The notes below the pieces were generated by a model. The model saw nothing but the letters and a program-made list of their open reading frames with translations. It had not been told where the DNA came from and did no database searches. DNA of 64,000 bases from Ceratothoa steindachneri (Eukaryota; Arthropoda; Malacostraca; Isopoda; Cymothoidae), in contig OZ018324.1 in the NCBI GenBank assembly GCA_963969495.1, positions 143,428,855 through 143,492,854 of the forward strand. The letters run 5' to 3'. The first letter of the stretch is position 1, and each line of letters opens with the position of its first letter. Positions 35,041-46,355 of the stretch are shown here, one piece after another. The position numbers were made by a program, and so were the translations under genes.

Positions 35041-35575
35041 GGGCTACAGGGATACAGAGAAAAAATAGTCAAAACAGAATGATCACAGAGCATAAATATC
35101 AATAACGTTCAGCTACATAAAAATCTTAGTCCTTATAAAAATATAACAGTCACGACAACATGATCACCGCAACTGCAGAGAGATAACTATCACGACAGAA
35201 TGATCATTTGGACTACATAGCGATAAATGACCTGATAAATTGATCACAGGGACTTCAAAGAGATAAGTATAAGGACACAAGTATCACAGAATCTACATAA
35301 AAATACCTGTCTGATCACGATGATCACATTGCCAATGCAGAAATAACAGCCACGGCAGATTTATCAAAAGGAGAACACATATATAACAGTAATGTACACA
35401 AAGATTGCATTCAAGGCATATTAATCAGAAGTACTAAACAGATAAAATAGTCACAGGGAGAACACAGTTATAACAAACACGACTCAATGATCAAGGGGAG
35501 TAACAGAGATAACGTCACAACAGCATGATCACATGGACAACACTGATAACTGTGACGACAGAATTATCAGGAACA
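35041..35575. repeat. degenerate minisatellite, 40-bp period
   Basis: The anchor GATCAC or a close variant falls at 35081, 35162, 35202, 35242, 35282, 35322 and 35362, and then less regularly at about 35489 and 35527. The spacing is therefore 40 bp, or 80 where one unit has decayed. A unit looks like ATAACAGTCACGACAGAATG followed by ATCACAGGGACTACA and a short linker. About 13 units are present. They are contiguous, without unique spacers, and not coding. Confidence 0.88.
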
Positions 35576-37154
35576 TTTTGTGCTAGAAGAAATGATGAAT
35601 TTGTCAAGTGTTTTAATAATTTAGTCATGTAAGAGGTTTAAAGTAATCATTTAGAGGAGTATATTTTAGTCTAACTTCATCGTCGGACCCTAGTCGGGGC
35701 TATTATATATTACGTTCAAACTACTCGTGCTATAGCTCTTCACCTCAATGTGACCACATTCGTAGATCCCTCGAACCTGAACAGTCCTACCTTAAGCAAG
35801 CTAATCAACTTGTATGATATTTTGAGGTAATATCACAGTGGGGAAACCATAATCAAATTAAATTTAATGAGAGAAAAACATTGCCTTTATCCAATCGATT
35901 AAAAGTTTGACATCTAAATATCAACTTCTTTTTCAAACCTCTCTTACAGATTCAGTCCGCAATCAATATCTTGGATCTAACAATCACTTCAGCTCTGCCG
36001 CCTTGGCCAATAAAACCCCTTTAGAAAGTCCTTGGAAAAGCAATAAGAAGTTATAAAAAGTACAAATAAAACAGAACTGTATTGAAACTAACAAGTTAAG
36101 TGTGGAAAGTTACCGTCAGAAGTTTTTTAATTTAGTAAAATTCATGCCACGAAGAATACGACTGTAACGTGAGCAAACATGGTCCAAATAAATCTTAAAA
36201 TAATTATAAAAAATATAATATAATGAATTCATTTACTCAAACTTTTAATTACATTATATAAATGAAACATTCCGTGTTCTATATTTTGACTGAAGTTGTA
36301 TAATGGAAGAAGTATATATCAGCCCTAGACAAAAATGCTTCTAAATAACTCTTTCCTCTACAGATTTAGCTAATTCCACACTTGTTCCCATTTGTTTAAT
36401 TTTATAAGTGATTAATAGACTCTTACATTAGATATTGTTGCAAGATTAAGGAGCAATTACTTTCAACTGCCTAATTAGCTACCTTATGAAATGACACAAT
36501 CTTGTCTGTAACTCTTCAGCCCCTCAAAATTGGCTGAAAGTTTGCTTAAACCCCTAAATTTCACTTATATTTTCAAGGGGGTTCGGAAGAACTTAAAAAA
36601 TATTTTTGCCCAATTATAACTTGGCCACATTTTATTGCTTATAAAATGAATGCTTTAGAATAATAGTGTTACAAGCAAGCAATCTATCACTCTATAGCTA
36701 ACCTGTGGAAAATTTCCCTCAGCTATGCTCCCATCTTCTTTCAAAATTACCAGTTTCAAAAGATTGGTAATTTAACATTTAATGAACAACACATCTGTAA
36801 TATCTTTTAAAAAATGAGACTTTGAGTTAGCAATTTTGCGCTTCCTTTTGTCGCCCCTGGAAAATATTTGTTGATAGGAATTATCTGCAAATTTGTTCAA
36901 GGAGACATTTTTCAGAAAACTTACATTTTAAAATTTTCTCTAATTTTTAACTGTCAACCTCGGCGCATCTTATTCTCGCCTACGCTTTTAATCAACTGAC
37001 CATGCTCATTTCCATTCTTTTCTGTTTTTATTATGCACTTTAATTATTGCTTTCGGTATAATAGTTTTCAACTCTAGGAGATTTCTCTTTAAATTTGAAG
37101 AAAAAGTTCACGTTTTATCCTTACACATGGTAAATTTGTACACAACATTCCTTA
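35576..37154. other. AT-rich DNA without recognisable genes
   Basis: Nothing recognised in either strand. Confidence 0.55.
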
Positions 37155-38139
37155 TACGAGGGGCGGTCAATAATTTTTGCGAATCGGTAGGGCAAAACAG
37201 AGCAAGGGGTGTGTCTGTTTGTGGGGGTGTTAGAACAAATTATGAAAAGTCAGGAACTGCAGCCGCACGCTCCTGCCTCGTCTATTTAAGAAGCAGTAGC
37301 TGATTGCAGATCGTCAGTCACAAATTTTTCAACAATGGAGAAGGTTGAGCACCGCGCAGTGATCAATTTTTGACCAACGAAGGCAAGAATGCAAAAGAGA
37401 TCCATGAACGCATGGTTGCAGTGTACACCAACACCGCCCCTTCATATGCAACCATTGCTCACTGGAATTTGGAGTTCCATCATGATCGTGAGTCTCTTGA
37501 AGAAGATTCCCATCCAGGACGCCCGTCAGACGTGATTTTCGAGGATAATGTGGCCCGTGTAGAGAGTATGATCCTCTAAAATCGACGGTGAAGGTCAAAT
37601 AAATCGAGCAAAAACTTGGAATATCACATGGAAGTGTTATCAACATGATCCACGACAATTTGGCCATGATGATGGTGGACTATGCACCTCGTGGAAGGAC
37701 CATCACAGGCCAATATTACGCCGAAGAGCTGGCTAGGTTGAAGAAGTGCATCCGTCAGAAGCGGCGTGGCAAGTTGACACGCGGTGTCTGCTCCTTCACG
37801 ACAATGCCCCTGTCCACAAGGCCAGAATTGCACAAGCTGCCCTACGCGAGTGCAGATTAGAGGAGCTCAACCCTCCCACTTACAGTCCAGATCTGGCCCC
37901 TAGCGACTACTTTTTATTCCGCCAGCTCAAGGCTACGATGAATATGTCCAGTTCACCGTCCAGGAGTGGATTGAACAGCCGTCGGGAGATTTCTGGTTGT
38001 CTGGAATTCGAAGCCCCAGGCACAAGTTGCGCATGTGCATTGAAGTCGAGGGTAGTTATCTTGAAAAATAATAGAACACTTTTCCTCATATTTTGTTTCC
38101 TTCTATCCGAATTGCAAAACTAATTGACCGCTCCTCGTA
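37155..38139 (+). mobile_element. mariner element 1, both terminal repeats, internally deleted
   Basis: The left end TACGAGGGGCGGTCAAT (37155) pairs with the right end, which reads TACGAGGAGCGGTCAAT in reverse complement and ends at 38139. The match continues inward (TTTTTGCGAATCGG against TTTTGCAATTCGG). TA at each outer edge is the usual target duplication. At 985 bp the element is shorter than a complete mariner of about 1.3 kb. Confidence 0.92.
37335..38080 (+). pseudogene. mariner transposase pseudogene
   Basis: The start is at 37335 (MEKVEHRAV). The next frame has FLTNEGKNAKEIHERM, PSYATIAHWNLEF and DSHPGRPSD, the N-terminal DNA-binding part. After about 37665 the sequence jumps to MVDYAPRGRTITGQYYAEEL, RQKRRGKLTRG, LLLHDNAPVHKARIAQ (second catalytic Asp) and YSPDLAPSDYFLF (third Asp). 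A frameshift follows, and then YVQFTVQEWIEQPSGDFW to the stop at about 38072. The section with the first catalytic Asp, between NMIHDNLA and MVDYAPRG, has been deleted. The protein therefore cannot cut DNA. Confidence 0.9.
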
Positions 38140-39459
38140 CGTATGGATCCTTTTATTCTAATTTCAAAAACGATTCTCTCCTGTTATTTGCCTTTTCCTA
38201 TGTTTTTCTCATTTTCTTTTGTACAGAACTACGAGTAGCGGGGAGTTTTTTAACTTTGCACTTTAATTTCTAATAATTCTATTCAAATTCACTTCTCTGA
38301 TGAAATCTAAGATCCTTTCGGCTTTTGAAATTTTACACGATTTGAAACACAACATTAACTTTAAAATTTCCCATTCTTTAATAGTTCTAACGAATTTTAC
38401 TTATTGAGGCTGTGATTTTGACATGATAATAAAAAGTTAGAACAGACTCCAAATAGAGTAAAAAGAGAAACTGCAAAAGAATGTACCATTTAAAGGCTCT
38501 AACTTAAGCAGAAAAACTGCGCATATCTAAGGAATTAGAAATTGGGTGTTTCGTTTGTGAGGCTCTTTTGTGAGTAAATAGAGTAAAAAAGACAGATGCA
38601 AAGGTTTGTCAGATTGGCTTATTACCATAGCTATATATTATCTGCAACGAAATGGATTACTTAACAAAAGTAATCCCCCAACAGCAACTAAAACTTTTAA
38701 GAGTAACATGCCCTGCCTACCTATCCTAAAAACTCACTATCTTTGAATGCCTGGATATGATCAAAATGTTTACTAGAACATTACATTTTTTTAGAAAAAG
38801 AAAATAAATGATTAAAAATTGAAAATTCGAAAGTTTTCATCTAAAAATTAATTAATTTAGAGTTGAAAAGAGGAGGTTTTATGTAACATATAAACGTGAG
38901 CGAAAGAGAATATCTTCTGTTAATTCCATCAAGTATTTCAGAGTATCATTTCTTAGGTTCTTTAATTCCATACTATGACATTAGTAGATTTTTGTACTAA
39001 ACTGAAAAAATGGGAATAAAATTAGGTGTAAAATTTAAAGATGATGGAAAAAACGAATTTTGCAATTGAACTGTGGATTTTGAAAGAACTGTAAAAAAAA
39101 TAGAAACAAAAATCAAGGAAAATACAAAAAGATTTAAAAAAAGGAATAGCAAGTAGGCAAATAAAATGAATCAGGAAACATTCAAACATAAAACATATGG
39201 TGTGATATATATGAATAATTAAAGTACGCATATACACGTAAAATAATTTACAAGCCAAGCCTGTGGAAAGTTACCAATATAATCGAAGCACAAATTCGAA
39301 CAAAGAAAATAAGTATTTATATAAGAATAAAGATAAATAAAGCAATCCATTGATTTAGAGGAAGTACAAATTTGTACAAAACAGAGAGAAAGTAGAGTAT
39401 TGTTTGTGCTTGAATAAAAAAGGGCGTAGAACCCGGGATTATTGCAAAGGAGGAGCCAG
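38140..39459. other. AT-rich DNA without recognisable genes
   Basis: Nothing recognised. Open frames on the minus strand near 39258-39022 are T-rich and hydrophobic, as expected from composition. Confidence 0.55.
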
Positions 39460-39690
39460 GTTTAATAAACAAGCAGAGAAAGAGAGTGAGAGATAGGGGG
39501 ATATAAAGAGATAGAGGAGAGAGAGGGATCTGAAGGAAAGAGAGAAGGGTAGCGGGAGAGAGAAACATTGAGAGAATTAGTGAGAGGAAGGAGAGAGAGA
39601 GAAAGAATGAGTAAATGAAAAATAAGAGAATAGAAAAGTGAGAGAGAGAGAGAGAAAATGAGAGAATCATAGAGAAAGAGAGTGTATGTT
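39460..39690 (+). repeat. GA-rich purine tract
   Basis: A run of about 230 bp is composed almost only of A and G on this strand, with several gagaga runs. Its reverse strand gives a long frame of Ser/Leu/Phe that is an artefact of composition. Confidence 0.85.
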
Positions 39691-39879
39691 ACAAAGAGTT
39701 ATAATGAATAACAAGGAAAAGCAGGAACTCATACTTTATTGCGCATCATATCGCCTAGGCAGGGTATATGAAGCCCTAACAATAAGTATGAGAAAGGTAT
39801 AGCAAAATCAAGTTTTTCTGACCAAAAGGTCGCGTGCTCTTGATTATTCTGATTTAGGACCTTACAACCTTCAACGTTT

Positions 39880-40650
39880 TCAATAATTCAAAAACTAACC
39901 TAGGGCAGACGTTGGAAATAATATCATTCGAAATAGAATGTAAAACAACATAAGGATTTTAAATTTCGATATTATCTGCCGAACAGTTATGATGTTATTG
40001 CAAATAATTCTCAGGCTAACGTTGAAAGCACATTGGCAATTATATCATTCAAAAGAGAATGTAAAACAACATAAGGGTTTCAAATTTAGTTAGAATGGGC
40101 CAGATAGATAAATGTTATTGCCCCGGAAAAAATTTCCTAGGCTAACCGTGGGAGTGCCTTTGCAATTATACCATTCGCAAGAAAATCTAAAAGAATATAA
40201 AGGGTTCAGATTTCGTTAGAATTAGCCAAATAGTGATGAAGTTATGGCTAAAACTAAATAATTCCTGGGCTAACTTTGGGAGGGCATTTACAATTATTTT
40301 ATTTGAAAGAGAATGGAGAACAACATAAAGGTTTCAAATTTCGTTAGAATGGGACGGATAGTTAAAATCTTTTTGTCAAAACAAAATAATGTCCGTCTTA
40401 ACCTTGGGAGGACCTTGCCAATTATATCATTGAAATTGAATGTAAAACAAAATAAGGGATTGAAATTTCGTTAGGATGGGTCTGATAATTGAAATGCTAT
40501 TTCTAAAACAAAATAATCCCCTGGCCAACCCTGGGAGGACTTTGGCAATTATATCATTCAAAAGGAAATATAAAATAACATAAGGGTTTCAAATTTCGTT
40601 AGAATCGGCCAAATAGTTACAATGTTATTACAAAATCGAAAAAAGCAAAA
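39880..40650. repeat. satellite-like tandem array, about 126-bp units
   Basis: Six diverged units are seen. The marker taaaacaacataagg or variants lie at 39941, 40062, 40188, 40315, 40443 and 40571, giving spacings of 121, 126, 127, 128 and 128 bp. Each unit also has ggctaaccttgggagg-like, ggcaattatatcattc-like and aaatttcgttagaat-like blocks. The array ends shortly before gactgactgactgac at 40656. The unit is unknown to me and not coding. Confidence 0.9.
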
Positions 40651-40749
40651 TGGGGACTGACTGACTGACATAGTGAGATGAAGAGTGTCCTGCGACTAGA
40701 CTTACACGCGATTAAAAATGATGCCTCTCACCGCCTACCTCTCTCCCCG

Positions 40750-41573
40750 CAATATTTCGGTAAGGAAATTAAAAGACGTCCTATCCATGTTGAAAAAAAG
40801 CGTAGCTACGGATTTTGACAGGATAGCTGAAAATCTTTCTAAGTTTTCGATTATCTATACTAACTCGTGCAGTATTCGGCCTTGTCAAAACTTGAATTGA
40901 TGTACTGTTGTACTTTTAACAACCTCAGGTCTAAGATGGTTCCATCTGTCACAGATGGTGTACGAATAAATTTCCCGCAATCGCTTATCCTAGAGCAGGA
41001 GAAATCTAACTTGTAACAGTGGTTGCGCGTGGATATCAAGGTCTAAGTGAACAACTTCCTGTAGTTCCCGTCTAATTTTAAACGTTTTGATTAGCGGCAT
41101 ATGTATACGCTCGTCTGTAGGCAAAACACCCCAGATTCTCGTAGGTGCTATCGGATTTCTTTGTTTTTAAATGACAGTGTCAGTTTGGTTCCATGGTGTG
41201 AAACGTTTCTAGCAATCCAATGTCTTTGCGCATCTATGGTGATCAGAATTGTATGGCGTACTCAAGGTAAGGCCGGACTAGAGAGTTGTACAGGTTGATC
41301 ATAATATCCTTGTTTCAGAAAGGAAATTATCTCTTCCTGCATCCCAACAGACTCTGGGCTCTTTTTCTACTTAGGCGCACTGCCTAAACAACTTCAGTTC
41401 GCTGCTGATTAGCAGGCTAAAATATTTGTCTAGTTTAGTCGTAGAGTGAAGGTGTGCTGCCCGGTCTCCTTTATCAATCTTTGTTTTCATCAACAAACAG
41501 TGATATTGCTTATCTATCGAATAAAAGTGAATACTAGTGTTTTTAAACTGCATTGAATACTAAAAATTATAAA
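40750..41573 (-). pseudogene. CR1-like RT, C-terminal part (third piece)
   Basis: Reading downward, LLISSELKLFRQC (about 41420), SLLGC, then NLYNSLVRPYLEYAIQF (about 41300-41250), and near the end DRWNHLRPEVVKSTTVHQF-like sequence (about 40950-40900, with shifts). These are the thumb and tail blocks of CR1-type ORF2. The middle part, where CR1 proteins have RRLRGKLIE, is badly eroded. The 3' UTR probably extends to about 40700. Confidence 0.75.
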
Positions 41574-41905
41574 TCTACGTTTGTAAGTTAATTTATTTGG
41601 ACATATAAAGTGATATTACCGCATTACGTCGAAAATTCCCATGTTCTCACTGAGTCTGTTTGAAAGCCATTAGGCCTAAACTCAACTGAGTGATTAGAAG
41701 TGCAGCCCTGCCACGTCCATCTTGTTTAACTAATCTCTTCACTCTTTGAATTAATAAATTAAAACAGTCACTCATCAATCAAAACCTAACAACCTTCAAA
41801 GTAAAAATTTTAACAATTAAGCATTACTGTTTCTCCCAGTAATTAAACAAACTCCCATAGTGCATAAACACTGTTGTCAGATTTCTCCATTCATCCTTAG
41901 AAAGA

Positions 41906-42706
41906 ATGGCTCCTCCTACTCTCAGGAAGGCAGACAAAGAAAAAAATACTCCAATTACAAGAGGAACAACCGAATTAAACGAACCAGTTAATTTTAATGA
42001 ACTGCAGACCCATATTTCCTCATCTACGCTATCAGTTGATGCCAAAGACATTATGAACGTTCTCTTTAAGTTTTTTGAATCATCTTTTGCCAAACAAGAA
42101 CAAAAAATCATCTCTCTCGAAAAATCTAACGAAGAAATGAGATCAAAAATCGAAAAATTAGAAGAAAAGGTTGATTCTTCCGACGCTTATGAAAGACGAG
42201 ATACGATTATATTCTCCGGCAATATACCTGAAGCTACCAATAATGAAAACTGCAGCAATATCATCCGCAAACTTATTAAAGATAACTGCCACATACAAAT
42301 GCAAGAAGCTGACATCTCTGTTGCTCATCGTCTAGGTCCCAAACCAAAAGTACAAGGTCCCGACAAAAGAAACATAATTGTGAAGTTGCGCAGAAGTGAT
42401 CTGAAGCGTGATATCTTCTCAGCATGCAAAGAATTCAAACCTTCATTCTTTGTAAACGAACAACTGACTCCAAATCGCAACAAAATCTTTTTCGTCCTCC
42501 GCCAAGCTAAAAAGAAATTCTCCACAAAGATCGCAGGCTGTACTACCAGAGATGGATTCATCAACGTCTTCCTGCCATCACCCTCTGGTCGCCGTGATCT
42601 ACGTATAGTTATCAATACCCGAGCTGCCCTCCAAAAATTTCTGTCGGAACACCTCAATTCGACGCTTGCAGACTTTAATGGTGAGAATCTCTGGAACGAT
42701 CAGTAA
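41906..42706 (+). CDS. retrotransposon ORF1 protein (coiled coil plus RRM-like domain)
   Basis: The protein has 266 aa. Residues 58-92 are rich in E/K with heptad spacing (QEQKIISLEKSNEEMRSKIE) and should form a coiled coil for trimer or oligomer assembly. Residues 95-190 start YERRDTIIFSGNIPE and contain DISVAHRLGPK and a basic stretch (VKLRRSDLKRD). This is the layout of L1-type ORF1 RNA-binding proteins, with an RRM and a C-terminal domain (VNEQLTPNRNKIF and onward). Such proteins coat the element RNA in the cytoplasm. The Met at 41906 is the first in a clear frame and starts MAPPTLRKADKEK. No Cys zinc knuckle or PHD finger is visible. I class it from layout and motifs only. Confidence 0.85.
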   Translation: MAPPTLRKADKEKNTPITRGTTELNEPVNFNELQTHISSSTLSVDAKDIMNVLFKFFESSFAKQEQKIISLEKSNEEMRSKIEKLEEKVDSSDAYERRDTIIFSGNIPEATNNENCSNIIRKLIKDNCHIQMQEADISVAHRLGPKPKVQGPDKRNIIVKLRRSDLKRDIFSACKEFKPSFFVNEQLTPNRNKIFFVLRQAKKKFSTKIAGCTTRDGFINVFLPSPSGRRDLRIVINTRAALQKFLSEHLNSTLADFNGENLWNDQ

Positions 42707-42919
42707 TAATACATTCGGCGATATTACTGTTTTAGATGAAAAAAAACAAAAACAAACAAGCCATATTTTGACCTAGCATTCACTTACTTTTATTTCAATT
42801 GTATTACATACTTTATTCCTTTTTCTCTTATTAAAGTTATCATAAAAACAGTATTTTAACTGTTCATAGATATTTTATACGTAATTTCAATTTGTAACCT
42901 TTAATTTTTAAATTCCTTT

Positions 42920-45916
42920 ATGTTTGAACAACTCGATCACTTCAATAATATCGATCCAGACATAAACCATTTTGCTGAATTATATCCAAATTTTAAAGAA
43001 AATAACGTAAGAAACCAATACTACGATTGTGATAAATTTAACACTACATTTTCATTTGAAAAAACAGACCTGTCCATTTTAAATCTTAACATTCGATCTT
43101 TGCACGCAAACTTTGAGGAATTTTCAATATTTTTGTCAACACTTAATTATAAATTTTCCGTTTTGGCATTCACCGAGAGCTGGCTAACAAATAATAATAA
43201 ACACCTTATCAGTGTCCCAAACTATAGCTCTTTTCATTCACTACGCGACGTAAACAAGATAGGGGGAGGTATAAGCGTGTATATATCTGACAGACTCAAT
43301 ACTAAAAAAGTTGATGAAATTAGTATTTCCTATAACTATATAGAAACTTTATTTATTGAAGTAAAATCAAATGGTAAAACGATAATCATTGGAACCGTAT
43401 ATAGGCCCCCTTCTGGTGACCCAAAGATGTTTATAGATAAGATTACTGAATTAATCAATTACTTCAATGTTACAAACTATGACGACATAATAATTACAGG
43501 AGATTTTAACTTCGATCTATTAAACTTTGAAAACCACGCATCAACTCAGTCCTTCCTCAATACTTTTTATTCTCATTCCTTACTTCCAATTATAACAAAA
43601 CCGACAAGAATAACCCAAAACTCAGCAACACTAATTGACAATATTTTCAGAGTTCACCCCGAAAATTACTCTTCCGGTATTCTCCTTTGTGACATATCGG
43701 ACCATCTTCCTATATTCATGATCCAAAAGTCTTTTTTCAACTCGAACAATATTCATCAAAACCGTACAATAACCTACCGCATAATTAACGAAAATACCTT
43801 ATCAAACTTCTATAACTATGTTCTAAATCAGAATCTATATGAAATTTCCTATATAAATGACATCGATTCTGCTACCGAAGAGTTAATTTCAAGGCTAGAC
43901 GATGCTTTTAAACTTAATTGTCCTCTAAAATCTAAAACCATGTCATATAAACACAAAACAAAACCTTGGATAACAAACGCAATTATAAATAACATCAAAA
44001 AACGTCAAAAATACTTTTCTCTTTATAAACTTAGTCAAATTCCAGAACATACATATAAAAATTTTCGGAATCAAGTTACTAACCAAATTAAAATAGCCAA
44101 GAAAAATTATTACCATGAACGATTTAATCAAACGAAAAACAATATAAAACAAACTTGGAAATTAATCAATTCTGTGATAAAACCTGAAATTACTAAAGGA
44201 ACAAACCAAATTAAACAAATTATCATTGACGGTAAACCAGTTGATGACAATAAGAAAAAAGCGAATGAATTCAATAAATTTTTTGTCAACGTAGGTAAAA
44301 AAATCTCAGACTCCTGCAAAATAGTCGATAAATCTTTTCTTTCGTATTTTAATGAGATTAATGTACCAAATTCCTTGTTCTTTTCTCCTGTAAGCGTAGC
44401 CGATATAAAAAAAATCATTAGTTCACTAAAAAATAAAAAATCGGGTATTAATTCAATCTCCACTAAAATTTTAAAATACATCTCCGATATAGTTGCTCCA
44501 ATTTTAGCATCAATAATCAATAAATCATTTACGCAGGGTATATTCCCATGTGTATTAAAAGTTGCTCGAGTAACACCGTTACCAAAGGCCGGAGACCTCA
44601 CAAACGTCAGCAATTACCGCCCTATTTCATGTCTTACAATGTTCAGTAAAATATTTGAAAAGATAGCATTCAATAAACTTTATAAATTTCTGGAATCTAA
44701 TTCACTGTTGTATAAACACCAATATGGTTTTAGACGTCAGAAATCAACGATTCACGCGATAATTAACCACCTTCAATATTTATATGATAACATTGAAAAG
44801 GGCCACATTGTATTCTCAATTTTTCTCGATTTTAAAAAAGCTTTCGATTGTGTCAACCATAATATTCTACTGTCAAAATTAGCTATGTACGGAATTAGAG
44901 GCAACTGTCAAAATTGGTTCAAATCATATTTAACTGAAAGAAAGCAATTTGTCTCCGTCAATGGTCATGACTCATCCCACCTTAATATTACAACTGGGGT
45001 CCCACAAGGCTCCGTGCTAGGGCCACTGTTATTTTTAATCTATATTAATGATATTGTTAAATCATCTTCTCTGTTTAAATTTATATTATTCGCGGATGAT
45101 AGTGCCTTATCAACTCCCTTGCCATATGACAAACCGAGCAACATTGCATCTACAATAAATAAAGAACTCGAAAATGTCTTCAGGTGGCTAAATGTTAATA
45201 AACTATCAATAAATGTAGATAAAACCAAATATATTCTTTTCTCTTACAAAAAATCTATTGAATTGCCCCATATTAAAATGGGCGACGGAATAATTTATAA
45301 AACTACTCATATCAAATTCCTAGGCATGTTTATTGACAAAAATCTGAGTTTTAAACAACATATTACGCATATCTCAACAAAACTATCAAAATCGATTGGA
45401 ATATTATATAAATTAAATAAGTTTCTTCCTAAATCTATTCTTCACTCTTTATATATGACAATGGTGCAACCTTACTTGACATACGGCATAGAGAGTTGGT
45501 ATGGAAAATATCAAAATTATCTCAATAAATTAGTCATATTACAGAAAAAAGCAATTCGAGCCATCCATCAACTTCACTACAATGAGCACACTAATCGTTA
45601 TTTTAAGGAATCCAGAATTCTAAAATTAAATGATCTCTTTGTTTTTCAAACATCCTTATTCCTTTACAAAACAATAAAGTGTTCCTATAATAGCTATATA
45701 TTTAATATGTTACAAACAGCTGATAATATCCATAATCACCAAACCCGCAATAGAACAAAATTTATTTCACCCTTGTGTCTAAAATCAAAATCTCAATGTA
45801 GCTTTCTGTACAAATCTATCAAAATATGGAATGGCTTGGACGACAATATCAAATCCCAAACCAATTTAGCTCAATTCAAAAAAGCTCTTAAAAACAATAT
45901 AATTTCGGCTTACTAA
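42920..45916 (+). CDS. retrotransposon ORF2: APE endonuclease and reverse transcriptase
   Basis: The protein has 998 aa with no internal stop. Endonuclease: LNIRSLH (Asn57), FTESWL (Glu86), GTVYRPPSGD (161-167), ITGDFNFDLL (Asp195, Asn197), LIDNIF (240-241) and SDHLPI (Asp261, His262), so all APE catalytic positions are present. Reverse transcriptase: LKNKKSGINSISTKIL (503-518), VTPLPKAGDL and NYRPISCLTMFSK (565-577), QYGFRRQKST, IFLDFKKAFD (Asp637), TGVPQGSVLGPLLFLIYIND and LFADDSAL (Asp726, Asp727), then VDKTKYILF and FLGMFIDKNLSF. The C-terminal block has YGIESWYG and SIKIWNGLDD. ORF2 proteins nick the target and copy the RNA in place. Length and motif content equal a complete protein. Assignment to the Crack/Daphne/L2 side of the CR1 group is tentative. 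Confidence 0.93.
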   Translation: MFEQLDHFNNIDPDINHFAELYPNFKENNVRNQYYDCDKFNTTFSFEKTDLSILNLNIRSLHANFEEFSIFLSTLNYKFSVLAFTESWLTNNNKHLISVPNYSSFHSLRDVNKIGGGISVYISDRLNTKKVDEISISYNYIETLFIEVKSNGKTIIIGTVYRPPSGDPKMFIDKITELINYFNVTNYDDIIITGDFNFDLLNFENHASTQSFLNTFYSHSLLPIITKPTRITQNSATLIDNIFRVHPENYSSGILLCDISDHLPIFMIQKSFFNSNNIHQNRTITYRIINENTLSNFYNYVLNQNLYEISYINDIDSATEELISRLDDAFKLNCPLKSKTMSYKHKTKPWITNAIINNIKKRQKYFSLYKLSQIPEHTYKNFRNQVTNQIKIAKKNYYHERFNQTKNNIKQTWKLINSVIKPEITKGTNQIKQIIIDGKPVDDNKKKANEFNKFFVNVGKKISDSCKIVDKSFLSYFNEINVPNSLFFSPVSVADIKKIISSLKNKKSGINSISTKILKYISDIVAPILASIINKSFTQGIFPCVLKVARVTPLPKAGDLTNVSNYRPISCLTMFSKIFEKIAFNKLYKFLESNSLLYKHQYGFRRQKSTIHAIINHLQYLYDNIEKGHIVFSIFLDFKKAFDCVNHNILLSKLAMYGIRGNCQNWFKSYLTERKQFVSVNGHDSSHLNITTGVPQGSVLGPLLFLIYINDIVKSSSLFKFILFADDSALSTPLPYDKPSNIASTINKELENVFRWLNVNKLSINVDKTKYILFSYKKSIELPHIKMGDGIIYKTTHIKFLGMFIDKNLSFKQHITHISTKLSKSIGILYKLNKFLPKSILHSLYMTMVQPYLTYGIESWYGKYQNYLNKLVILQKKAIRAIHQLHYNEHTNRYFKESRILKLNDLFVFQTSLFLYKTIKCSYNSYIFNMLQTADNIHNHQTRNRTKFISPLCLKSKSQCSFLYKSIKIWNGLDDNIKSQTNLAQFKKALKNNIISAY

Positions 45917-46355
45917 ATTTCTATTCAGCTTTTGTTATTGTGTATTTATTTGTTGCCGTACAATGTTATACTGTGTACTACTACTTTGATTTATACATTA
46001 TAAATATGTTATTATTTATATAAGACTGTTGACTATGTTAACTACATACCTCTTGAAAGAATCGCTGTAAATAAAATAGTTTTTAATTTATCTCTAAATT
46101 TCAATTATATAATTATTCGTTATTTGCAATCATTACAATGGTTAGGTTCTCAAATGAATATTAAGTTGTTTATATTTGTATAAACATGAAGGGATTTCTA
46201 GTCTTTATAATTTTATGCTTAGTCTTAAGTTTCTGCCCTAAAAGTCACTGACTTATTTTGGGCCCATAAATAATCCTGTATGTATAAGTACTTATAGTAA
46301 CTTGGCATTAAGATCTAAAATGTAATATGTTTTTACTGTACATTGGATTAGTATG

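Noticed and set aside
35041..35575. Regular 40-bp repeats as a possible CRISPR array
   Set aside because: Units are contiguous with no unique spacers and are very diverged, and the window is eukaryotic.
39317..39670. 117-codon minus-strand Ser/Leu/Phe frame
   Set aside because: It is the reverse strand of a GA-rich tract, so the lack of stops is a composition effect.
40718..40900. Plus-strand 60-codon frame that at first looked like an RT entry (KKSVATDFDRIA)
   Set aside because: The minus strand carries the collinear CR1 C-terminus and 3' UTR here, which explains the sequence better.
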